From positions 249,001 through 313,000 of the forward strand of contig CAJNDS010000435.1 in the NCBI GenBank assembly GCA_905221605.1: a DNA stretch of 64,000 bases, read 5' to 3'. The DNA is from Symbiodinium natans. Taxonomy: Eukaryota > Sar > Dinophyceae > Suessiales > Symbiodiniaceae. Positions 30,749 through 41,500 of this stretch are shown in pieces. A program made the position numbers and the translations under genes. Every line of letters begins with the position of its first letter. Within the stretch, counting starts at the first letter, position 1. The notes beneath the pieces were generated by a model. That model was not told the origin of the DNA. It worked only from the letters and a program-made list of their open reading frames with translations, and did not search any database.

Positions 30749-31542
30749 TTTTCTGTTTTGGGCGTGTTTTAGGGTTTTAGGGTTGGGGGTGGGGGGCCAT
30801 CTTAATATTTAAGCGTTCGTGTTTTTATCTTTTGGGTGTGTTTTAGGAGCTTATATTTTCTTGGTGCTTCAGTACCTCCTGCGCTGTGTTTGGCGGAGCG
30901 TTTTCCCGTCTTGGCCGGCGTATGATGGGTAAACTGGGCATTAAGCTTCTGGAGTGCTTAGCAGAGGTGGCTCAAAGACGGCACAAAGGTGGTTCCAGCG
31001 TGGATGGGAGAAAGCGAGGCGCGTCCGAGTCCTGAGGTGCCGGGCACTCCAAACTGCGCATAAGTCTGCCTTGGACCTCTCTGGCAGACTCTGGCGTCAG
31101 CGGCGGCGGCGGCCCCCGCTGCGCATCGCTGCGCAGCAATCTTAAGAGCATCCAAGGTACATGGCTTGTGTACGATGTGTAGCCTGGACGGTTGTAGATC
31201 GGGTTTCGTCGTCGGCTGTAAAGTGGAAGACGTGGATGGTTATACATTCTCTTGTTAAAGCAAGCATTGGACAACAAAGCAAAGGACGTTCCATTCAAAA
31301 GAAAAGCTCGCAACAAACAATCGTCACTGGCTGCGCGTATGCGTTGCAACGCATGACCTGTTCCTCTGACTTTGCACAGCTTCACATAGCGCGCCCAGAT
31401 GCGCTTGGGATTTTCCCATATAGTTCACAACAAACTGGGGTTTCTGGGTGCGAATATGCTATGATGCTCACAACATCTCACAACATGGCCCAACCCCGTG
31501 ACCCATAGCAAACCAGTCAGAGGAACAGCACGTAGGTGGTAG
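30749..31542. other. no gene; short TTTTAGGG-like tract
   Basis: TTTTAGGGTTTTAGGGTTGG at about 30767-30787 resembles telomere-type repeats but has only two full units. The rest holds overlapping frames without motifs. Confidence 0.4.
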
Positions 31543-31935
31543 AGGGCAGGGCCTCTTGCGCGCTACAGTCCCCCCCCGCCTTCCCGCTTATTTCTGGGGT
31601 GTTCCCGATCCCATAGGGGTCCCACAGACAGCCAGAAATGCCAGAAACAGGCGGCGAGGGCGGGGGTTTGGGGTGGGTCATAAAGGGCAGGGCCTCTTGC
31701 GCGCCACAGTCCCCCCCCTCCTTCCCGCTTATTTTTGGGGCGTTCCCGGTCCCAGGGTCCCACAGACAGCCAGGAAACATCCTAACAGTCGCACAACACG
31801 TCCCACAGACAGCCAGACAGGGACTCTTGCACGCTACAGTTAGTCCCCTTCCCCCGCCCTTTGCAGGTGGGATAAAGGCTTCCCACGCGCATGCCAAATG
31901 GGCGGGGAAGGCGAGGGGGTTTTGGGGCGGATAGG
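31543..31935. repeat. tandem repeat, about 141-bp period, 2.7 copies
   Basis: The unit starts AGGGCAGGGCCTCTTGCGCG at 31543 and again at 31684, including a C-run and CCCACAGACAGCCAG. A more diverged third copy begins near 31814. A single CTACAGTCCCCC remnant lies at 32279. Confidence 0.85.
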
Positions 31936-32102
31936 CACAGCCCACATGTGACAGCTCGTCCCTGTTGTGTCTGTTCCGTAACCTGCTGCAACACGATGGC
32001 GGGTGAAACTCATTGAGGTCTTTCGAATTTCGCCCGCCGTCGTGTTGTAGGTTCAGGAACAGACACAACAAAGGACAAACTGTCACATGTGGGCTGTGCC
32101 TA
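31932..32102. repeat. fold-back element with about 75-bp inverted arms
   Basis: The left arm (31932-32008) begins TAGGCACAGCCCACATGTGA. The right arm (32028-32102) ends with its reverse complement. The arms pair over nearly their full length with few mismatches, leaving a 19-base loop. This is the form of a fold-back or MITE-like element, or of a hairpin RNA source. Confidence 0.85.
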
Positions 32103-32699
32103 GCCAGTTTGGGCGAGCAACACTCCCGGGGCCACACTTCACAAACTCAATTTGGCCATGAAACGTACACTCAGGATCGAGGTTCCAAATCAGACACGCA
32201 GCAGACACAGACGCCGGTGAAGACAGCTCGCGCTAAAATGGTTTCTGTCCGAGTGCCTTTCTGAGAGAACATGCCTTGCTACAGTCCCCCTCCCCCCCCC
32301 GAAACCTTAAAAAAACGAAATACACGGGATGCCTATGGGTCAATCCCCGTTTCTTTCACAACTATCTTCCGGAGGATTACGTGAGACGAGTCAAACAGAT
32401 CGCAGCTGGATCACATCCGGCCTACTTGTCCAAGCACGTTACCTTGAAGTATTCGCTACAGATGTGCCTGAGATGGTGATGAAAAAACACGGACGGTGCA
32501 ACAACAATTGTACGTTGGACAGCCCAGTTGACATGTTTGTTGATCTGCAGGTGTCTTTATGAGGTCGCATTCCTTTTTCGCAAGGGCCATAGGGTTCTCG
32601 TTTGTTTTTTGCCTCGATCCGAGGGTTCTCGTTTGTTTTTTGGCTGAAGCTGTTCGGCCCCGTTTTTTTTTAGACCCTCAAAATGAGCAGCGCCAAAAG
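32103..32699. other. no gene seen
   Basis: Contains a C-run (32286-32300) and a two-copy tandem of AGGGTTCTCGTTTGTTTTTT at 32591 and 32622. No coding signal is recognised. Confidence 0.45.
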
Positions 32700-33345
32700 C
32701 CGAATATGCTGTTAAGCTTCTCCTGCGGGGGTATGTTGTGAAGGCCACCAAATAACGGTCGAACAGCTCGTCCTGGAAGGGGCCGCCGAGACGCGTCGCT
32801 CCGTAAACGACGAGGTCCAGGCGGCGCCTGTCATCGGAGCGGACGTTGGGTGCTGTTGTGCTGGGGGACCACCAAAAAAAAACTGCTCGTCCGGACCGAC
32901 GGCCTCCGGAGCCACGCGCAACCACGCGCGTTCCACGATGTTCGCCCTGCGAGCTATCAAACCCATGCGAGTGCAGGCCAGAGCGTGGTCGCCAAAAGCG
33001 TATTTTCTTTCTTGCCTGTGTTGCGGTCGTCCTTGGGCACCAGTTGGTGCGGGGGGGGACCGCCTGGCCACGGCGCTTCGTGCGCAGCTGCAAGGCCTGA
33101 AACGCTCAGCCTGTATACCCCCCCAAACTGCCCCCAAATTTGGCGGCTGGGTAATCTGCTGGGCTGCCCTTGGGCGCCGCTGTGCGCAGCATCCGGTTCC
33201 TGCCTTGGGACTGTGGGTCCCCCCCACCCCTCCCTCCACCTCAAACTCTTCGTTTGGTTTGTTCACGCACCTATTTGCAACCGTCGCCATGATGCCGTTC
33301 CAAGGCAGCGTGTTTTGATGGCTGCCCGATCCGCCCGGCCACGTG
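32700..33345 (-). mobile_element. LINE family 1 fragment g
   Basis: The minus strand reads KYAFGDHALACTRMGLIARR then ANIVERAWLRVAPEAVGPDE. It continues SAPMTGAAWTSSFTERRV in the annotated frame, or DDRRRLDLVVYGATRLGG in the family frame, and diverges before the CCDATLV box. It matches fragment a base by base over some 500 bases, so the two derive from one truncated source copy. It is non-functional. Confidence 0.7.
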
Positions 33346-33659
33346 CTTCCTTTGTGTTGCCCACGTCGGTTCTTAATGCAGGCGAGCCAGGCCAGGCTGT
33401 GAACGACTCGGCCTGGCAAGAGCTCCCGCCCGGACCGCAACATGGTATGGTCCCCTTTGCAGCGAGCGTTTGCGTTGCAATCGTTTTTTGATGAAACACG
33501 CGAGCTACTGGTAGGCCGCGGGGCGTGCCGACCCGGCCAGTCTGCCCCGTGCACGGCCCTCGCACACTCGCAGTCGACTTTGAGGAGGGAAGTGTTGGGT
33601 GTGCAGCTGCGGTTCTCCACCTGTGATGATGTGCCACGGCGGCTTGCTACTAGACTTGC

Positions 33660-34735
33660 CCATGTTGGTGAGTGAGCTAGCCGCTGCTCGCCATGCTGGT
33701 CGCCATGCCCTGGTCACGCGCCTGCGGCATTTTGGGCATCCTGCGCGGATTCCACCAAGGCCATTGCCCTTGCGCAAGCCCTCGCCGATTCCTTGCAAGC
33801 TGACGCTGCGCTGCCTCCAGTCCTGACGTCCCTTCGGGAAGCTCCTCGCTCTCGGTTTCGACCCACCTGCTTGAGCATCTCTGCTGGATGACGCTGTGCC
33901 TGTTGTCTTCCTGTTGTCGCTGAGGACAGATCTCAATCTTTGATCTCACTCTGGTTGGCAGCGCTCCGCGTCGCAGGCTGTCGATGGATTCCTACGCCGG
34001 GTGGCGGAGCGCGAACTTGATGGGGCAGCTGTCGCCCTCCTGGACTCGCAGTCGGGGCCGCTTGCTGCCCGCATCCTCACCCTCGCGTCCCCTCTCTTTC
34101 GGGCTCTCCCTGTTGCGCAGGCTTCGCCATTGACACCCTCCACATGCCGGTGCCGCAGCGCCCAGGACACATCGCTGCATGCCCCCGATCTGGAGTCCTG
34201 CGTGCGAGGGCAGACCTCAACCTCGATGCAGCACGCAAGGATGAGCGGCGGATTGAGGTCATCTTCCCATCTGCGGCGGTGCTCTGGTCGCCATCGACGC
34301 CACCTGCATGGTGTCTCCCCTCACTGCTGCGGGCCCCCCGCTGCGAAGGTGGCAGCCCTGTCGGGGCAGCCCTTTCGCGGGTGTCGCGCCACGCGAAGTT
34401 CTGCACCGAGTTCACTAGCGCCTCCCGGTGCCATCTGGCCGTTATCACAATTGAAGTTGTGGGAGGTGGAACCTTGAAGCTGCCCGCTTCGCGCGTCTGT
34501 TCGCACGTTGCCGTGCCCGATCGTGCCGGCTTTGTGCCACGGTCCAGCTTTCCTGCCGCCAGCTTTTGCCCAGCGGTGGTCCGCCTTTTGCCCCTGCGGG
34601 CGTTTGCGGCAAGCCTGCTGTCGCTCCCCCTCGCGATGGGGAACCCCCAGCTCTCAGCGACCTCCGCCCCTCGTCACCCGCATGCCGTGACTCGGCTGCC
34701 CGTGCCTTCAGCACGCGCGTAAGCACCCCAAGCAA
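33660..34735 (+). mobile_element. LINE family 2 fragment
   Basis: The plus strand, with several phase changes, shows PAAFWASCADSTKAIALAQA (about 33715-33775) and VAERELDGAAVALLDSQSGP (about 34000). HIAACPRSGVLRARADLNLD then leads into DERRIEVI (about 34170-34260). An IDATC box follows, then RCHLAVITIEVVGGG and FAASLLSLPL. The order (A-x-WAS box, Cys/His cluster, RRIEV and DATC nuclease boxes, terminal helix) is that of family 1, but the residues differ, so it is a sister family of RLE-type LINEs. The reverse transcriptase is absent and the copy is decayed. Confidence 0.65.
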
Positions 34736-35571
34736 CACCGGCGTGCCATGCTGAACTCCCGGTAGGTATGTCGGCGCTTGCGCCTGGCGGCATTTTGTGC
34801 CAGAAGTTCTGAATGATAGTTAGTGAGTTTTTTTTTGTCTTTGAGCAAGCTGGCAATAAATTCATAACAATTCATACAAGCGCACCCGCCGCGTGCGGAG
34901 TCCATCCCTGTGCAGCTTCGATACTCCTGCCACGCACGAGCGCTGGGACTGTGCAAGAACAGGGTTGGATGAGTGGGTTTGAGGGCCATCCCTATGACGG
35001 CGCACGGTTTTTGATCTCACCATGGGCTTGTGTTGGGCGTGATCTTCACACAGGTATCGCGGGTTTTTGAATGACCAATGACCAGCATGGCCAACGCCAC
35101 AAAAGCCTTGCTATCCCAACAATTTCGTTTCAGCATGCCGGTTTGGACACACAGGGAGAGGGTCAGCACAGATAACCCACCACGTAACACACGGGTCCCT
35201 GCGCGAATGTGGCAAACCGGTATCACATGACGGCGAAAAAAGGTCGGGCGCTCGGTCGTTCGCAAGGATCCATGCACAGCTCCCTTGCAGTGTAGCGGGG
35301 TTGCTGCAGAACAAATTGGTTGCATGCATGTCCCATCCTGCGCAATGTATATAGGCAAGCTTGGCAACCTTATTGGCGATGGCGAGCGTGAAGAGCAGTG
35401 CCTCCGCTGCGTGAAGAAGAAGCAAGCGCCTACCAAATGTGATAGCCATGATTTGTTAAGGCTGTCCGTTTCCCAAAAATATGCCAAGAAGTCTCCCGGC
35501 TGCATGGAGGGGTGATTGCAAACAGACTTGCTGATGGCTGTTTTGATTCTCACACATTTCACATTGCTCAG
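34736..35571. other. no assigned gene; probable 5' intron or upstream region of KRI1
   Basis: I looked for the missing N-terminal KRI1 exon (the family motif before YNxKK reads like NEEFAKR) and did not find it here. A T-run lies at 34829-34836. The acceptor TTGCTCAG at 35564-35571 ends this stretch. Confidence 0.4.
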
Positions 35572-38500
35572 GTACAACGAAAAGAAAGACAAGATGGAAG
35601 CTGCCCGCGTTGCTCAAATTTTTGCAGACGAGGATGTAGGAAATACTTCCGAGGCCCAGCGCGCAAGGCATGTGAATTCGAACGGCCAGGGTATCCGAAC
35701 TGATGTGTTCCAGGAATCGACGGAGGATGAGAACGCAGATTTATTGACGCAGCGCGTGGAGTCAAAAATCTTCGACACGTTGACGAAGATAAAGGCCGGT
35801 GTGCGGGACACCTGCCCGACATGATTTTGCATCATGCTGTCAATACGAGTCCTGATTGACAGGCAAAGGACCCGTCGATTTACCAAAGCGTCCTGGCAGC
35901 ATGAAGCGTGCAACCGCAAAATCATGGGCGTTATACTGACGTTCTTGCTGTGCAGAGGGACCCTCTTTGTTGTAGTTGACTTTTTGTTGCTTTGGGGAAC
36001 GGCGACCCCACACCGGCAGACGCCAAAGCATGTAAAAACAATGAGCACGCGTTTCGGGCTTGGTGTTGTTTTTGGTTCGTTGCGCCGGTTCTGGCTATTA
36101 CATTGCGAGCGCCCAGGCGGGCCACTAGTTGAATTTGCCACACTTGCCCCACTTGCTTTCCTGGAAGAGCTAATTGATGGTGCCCCACTTGCCCCACTTG
36201 GTGGCCCAGCAAATTAATTGGTATTGCATTGCCTTGGCAGGAATGCAGGGGGCGAGATCCCTGCAGCGTGGGGCAAGCTGGGCAAGCGGCAGAAATCGCT
36301 TAGCGGCTTAGCAGTTAAGACAGGGCATGTGGGGCAAATGCCGCAAAAGAGTCATCGCTAAGGAACCAAAGCAAGTGGGGCAAGCGGGGCAAGTGGCAGA
36401 AATCAGTTAACGGTCCCCCTTTGCACGCGCACTGGGCTATGATGTTTTCTGGTTGTTGGGTGCTGTTATGTGTTGTTTATTGTTCTTTATGTGCCACGTT
36501 ATTTGCTTGTATTTTGTTTGTTTGATGTTTTCTTTACCTCCTACTGCGTTTTCTTTTCAGACCAGATTTTTTTTTTGGGCTTCGAAGCCCTTCTGCGAGA
36601 AACATGGCCGGTGCGCACTTCCCTTTTCACCTTGTGAAATTCATCTACCATACAATAAAACTTACAGATACTTAATTAGAGGGTTTTCGTGCCGCCCACG
36701 AATTGGCCACGTGACATGGCAGCCTACACCTTGGTGTGCCAAACGCCCGGGTGAACTGACGGTGGCATCGTTAGGCGACACGTCCTTTTTCAACGACGAT
36801 GATTTCAAGGCAGGATTCGGATGGGTCTCGTTGGCAACGTTGAAAATTTGCGGAAGCGCTTTTTGTAGGCGTTCGCGCTTGTGACACTTGTGCTGCCTGA
36901 GAGGAGTTCGCTGGAACCAAAGCAGACAACCAACCTGCAACGAAAAAAATGACCTACAAGAACTTCATCAGGCCTTGCATCCTGCCTTATATAATTTCGT
37001 CAATCCCCGAGTCCGTTGTGTATCCTAAAAATGCTCTGGTGCCTCTATATTCTTTCTAGTTTCTGGCTTGCGCAGGACCACGCTTATGCAAGAGGGCGCC
37101 GATGCCATCGCCAGGGAAGAAGAGGACGTGGAAGCGAAGAAACGGAGGCGCCACTCTTGTAAGCTACGCGTAAAAGCTATCCATACTTCTTAAACAGTCA
37201 GTTGTTGTGTTTTGCACGTGTGCAAAGAGTGACAAGCAGTACGTAGTGCACAGTTTCGTTCGTACTGCAGTCCGCTTCAGTTCGCACTTTCGCTTTTTAC
37301 AGTTGCAGCATCAGAGGCCCGAGCGTGTGGTCAGCATTTTCAGCTTGCGCATTTGAGCTGAGCAGGAAGACGCCGGCTGAGGAACAACGTGACTTGCAGA
37401 ATGAAATTCGAAAGGCGGCCGGCACTGCAGCAGAAGAAGGCCAAGGGACGAGGCCACTTCAACCACCGCGCCTTCACATGTTGCGGTCGAGGCGACCTGT
37501 TCTCCCTCAAAGAGCAAAGTCTCGAGGAAAGACAGCGCCAGGATGAGGCCCTACATGCTCGAAACGCTAACATGAATGATGAAGATGATGAGTTGTGCTT
37601 GGGAACGCCAGGAGTTTGCCAAGTTTCAGTCCATGGCAGAACGCAAGGGAGACAACGCGGAGGCAGTTGTTCCCTGGATGTCGATAGTAGCAGAGTTTCA
37701 GAACAGGGAGAAAAACGGCCATGAAGTACGCATCTTATACATGGTGCACACGAAATTCTGGACTGACAGGCGATCATGGCAAATTACTGGAGAGGTGATG
37801 AGGACTTGGACGAGAAAGAGCGTCGGGGCCCTAGGCTCCCCCAATAAGCAAGGCCAGTGGCAGGATTGGTACTATGTTCAGATCTACCTAAACCCTCCCT
37901 CAACCCACACTTACCTGGACCTACACCCGGCCTATGCCCTCCCTACCTTAAGGAAACCTAAAGCCCTACCCGAACCCTATCGCAACCTTGTACCCCACTT
38001 AAAAACACTCAACTCCCCACTACCTTGCCTACCCTAAACCCGAGACTCTGCTCAAACCCCGCGTCGGCCTGCCGTTGTCCCGTGCCACTGCGCTGCTGGG
38101 CACAACGTTTGGGAGTTGTTTCTGGATGTTTCTGGGCCACATAGGCCACATCGTGGGAATCATCACAGCTCCAAAGCATTCCAAAGCTTCCGCAGAATTC
38201 GCCTGAAGCTATGCGTATTGGGTTCTCGCAAAGCCGATCGTCGTGAAAGCTTTGAAAGCTTCGGCAGGCTTGTAAAGGTTCAAAACATCCGGTCGATGCA
38301 ACAGAAACATACAGAAACTGGCTCGCAAGGGATGTTTCTGAAACATTCTTCGCGCGGCTGCTGTTTGCTTCGCTAAAAACGTCTTCAGCCGAGTCCGCTG
38401 CAGCAGCATTGAGCCGCTTCTTTGAAGGGTCCACAAGGGCGCGCCTTCTTCGCTCGGAAGTGCTCGCGCGCCTCAACCCCCGTAGAAGAAAAAGAGTACC

Positions 38501-41500
38501 CGACACCTGGCGGCGCGGATGCGCAATACAGCGTTGCAGCGAATGGCGGCAAGTGCATGAGCGCACGTTCTACGGTAGGGATAGGGCACTGTAAAGGCCA
38601 TGCTGCAAGCATACGGTAGGCGGAGGCCAGGGGACCATTGGGCCTTTGAGCCCACCCCTACCAGTGCACCGGACCAACAAAAAGGGGCTAGCATTGGAGT
38701 TGGGACCGCTGTTGCACTACACGCCTGAGGCCTGGAACCTCGGCGGATATTGTAGTAGTTTTATAATATTATAAAGTATGTATATGATAATTTATGTGCA
38801 TCATATATGTGTCTTTATGGCTTCATTGTGCCAGTAGGAATGTTCTTTTTTTCCGATAGCCCCCCTTCAAAACCAGAACAGATGAAAGTGGTAGGTCTCT
38901 ACAGTTCAGTGCGAAGTTTTCTTGTGTTTGCAGATGGTCCATTGAAGGGCCAGGGTGGGTATCCTTGCCCCACAAAGCCTTGAAAGATCTTGAAAGGCTT
39001 CTTGCGCGACTATGTGGTGAACCGGCAGTGGCTAGAAACAGACTCGCTTCAAGCTCATGGCAGGGTGCTCCCGGCTCTTTCGTCCAGAGGGTTCTTGGCA
39101 AATATTGTGTCCCACCCTCCCAAAAGTTCATCCAAATAGCTGTCAATGCTTGCTTGAAAAGATGCCGGCACCATACGGAACATGCGCTGGTGAGGCTGTT
39201 GCGGAGGACCGTGATTCTTACAGTGAGATGTATTAAGTGGATGTCCGGCACTGCGCCGGCAGGGGTGCCATGTCTGTGGCTCTAGACTCCAAGTGTGAAA
39301 CACCCTTGTCATCTTTTGTCGTCGTTGCTAGTTTTGTCGTCGTTTCTAGTTTGTTTGTCATCTTTTGTCATGTTAATAGGTCAGCGGCTGCCAGCGACGC
39401 CCCAAGAACGACAACGGTCTCGACAAACGTCCCCAGCAATGATCCTGACTTCCTCCACTCGCGATCTCAGCACGACCCGAGGCTGAGCATACGACGATCG
39501 TGATCTTTAGTTGGGATCCTCGACCCACAGACCACAAGGGTCAAGAAGTGCAAAAAGGGCGTGAGGTATCAATTGTGAGCGGCTGGATAACCTCGGGCCA
39601 CCAAACAAGTGAATTGACAGCATGGCCAAAGAATACTGGAATTGGACTGGCTTCCCAATGCTTAAGCTTTAAAGCTCTGTCTGGAGTTGGTGTATTATCA
39701 TGGCACAACAGCCGGACCGACATCATTCACATCCTCCTACCGTTGCCAGAAAGATGTTGCGGACTTTGACTTGGAGGAGGAGGAGGATGAACATTTGGGC
39801 CAGGCTCCTTCCTCTATAACGTAGTGCGGCTGGGAGGACAAGACATACATACAGTGCTCATACGTGCTCGTTGTGTGCGGCCAGGCGGATGAGTTTGAGA
39901 AGGAATACAATTTTCGATTTGAGGCACTGGGGAATGTTGCTGCAACGGCTTTGCTTTGCATTGCTTTGCTGCGTGGATGCAGCTGCCAAAGGTAGAAGAG
40001 GGTAAGCAAATACAAGGTCACGCGAGTTTTGCTCTCAGTTGTGACACTGTGGTGGGCAGTCATCCCAGTATCAGAAACTCAACCGAAAACGAGACCTTGC
40101 ACAACTTGGTGGAACTCAGGATTTCCGGAGAATTCTGTGCGGGATCGAAATGTCCGTGCCCCAGAAATCGTCACGCAGCTGTCCACCGGACTTGACACGC
40201 ACCATTGCAGCATGAACATGTGTGCCGCAGTCTGTGTTTCAGTTCTGTTATGCAGTTGGTGTGTGCTGTGTGCCGGTTTCCCACCCAGTATTTGTGCCGG
40301 CATAGCATGCACTTCGACCTGTTGGATGACAAGGGTTGGCGCTAGGGGTTGAGACAAGCCTGCAGCAAGTGTGGTGTTGCCACGCTACATTTGCTTTACA
40401 GCATCGCCTTCTCAGGACAAGCGGAAACGTCAGCGAAAGGAGCGAGCTGATCGCAAGGAAGCCGACAAGGCGACGTATACTCCGACGTATTCCTCGATGT
40501 GGTTCACCAATGATCATTATGCTTCCGTTGGGCAGGTGCGCAGAGCAGAGGAATTGAAGAGGCTGAAGAACATGAAGAAGCAGGTGCCACAGTCAGCATA
40601 CCTCATGTGCAGATTGCCGCGCGACCACTATGCAGGAAATCAAGCGCAGGCTACAGCAAATCCGCGAGGTGACTGGCAATGAGGACATCTCTGAGAAGCG
40701 CTACTACAAACTGCTGGCCCATGGCATTGAGCATACCATCATATACAGTGGCTTTCGTTTGTCGACGTCTGCCTGCCCCGTGTGTTGTGCTCATTCCCCT
40801 CCATGCCCACAAAAGAGCTGCAGATCTGCAAGTGCCTGTTTGGATACAGATTGACTCAGTTGCGCGAGGACTCGATCCTCGGTGCGGCAGACTTGGACGA
40901 TGATTTTGATCCATCAGAGCATGATGGGACCATGGAGGGCGCCTCAGTTCTGGAGGAGAGTGAATGCCCTCAGCTGCGGCATTGCAAGGCAAAGATCCTG
41001 GGCGAGGATTATGACGAGATGGAGGAAAAGCTCACTTCAAAGGCGCAGAGCAAGCTACACTACGAGCGCCATACAGCACGATACGCGAACTTTCAGAGAC
41101 AGAGAAGCCGCGAGGAGCTCGTACGCGGGCCTGATGGCTGCAATGACCTGGATATCTCGGAAGCTCCAACTGAGGGTCTGCGGCTGCTGGGTTGGCAACG
41201 TACGGCAGTAGTGGCTTGAGACCCCTTATTCCAACCCACATTGGCGCGCATCTTCCAAGGAAACACTGGGGTGTCGGTTCACAGGCTGAGGACACATGTG
41301 TGGTGCACGGTGTGCGTCAGCGGTCGCCAAGCAATACAGAACTTGTGGTCTGGCAGGAATGGGCATAGGGACACATAAGGCATGCTGCGGAACCAATTAT
41401 CTGTGTCTTGAGGTCTCCAGAATTATCATGCTGCCATTTTTCCCAAGCTGCGGCGGGCGAGCTTCTTTTTAAGACTTCCTTCCGGGGTGACCATGAGACT

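Noticed and set aside
32634-32649. Spliced-leader-like TTTTTGGCTGAAG
   Set aside because: It has a mismatch in the core and sits in a short T-rich tandem duplication, so chance is more likely.
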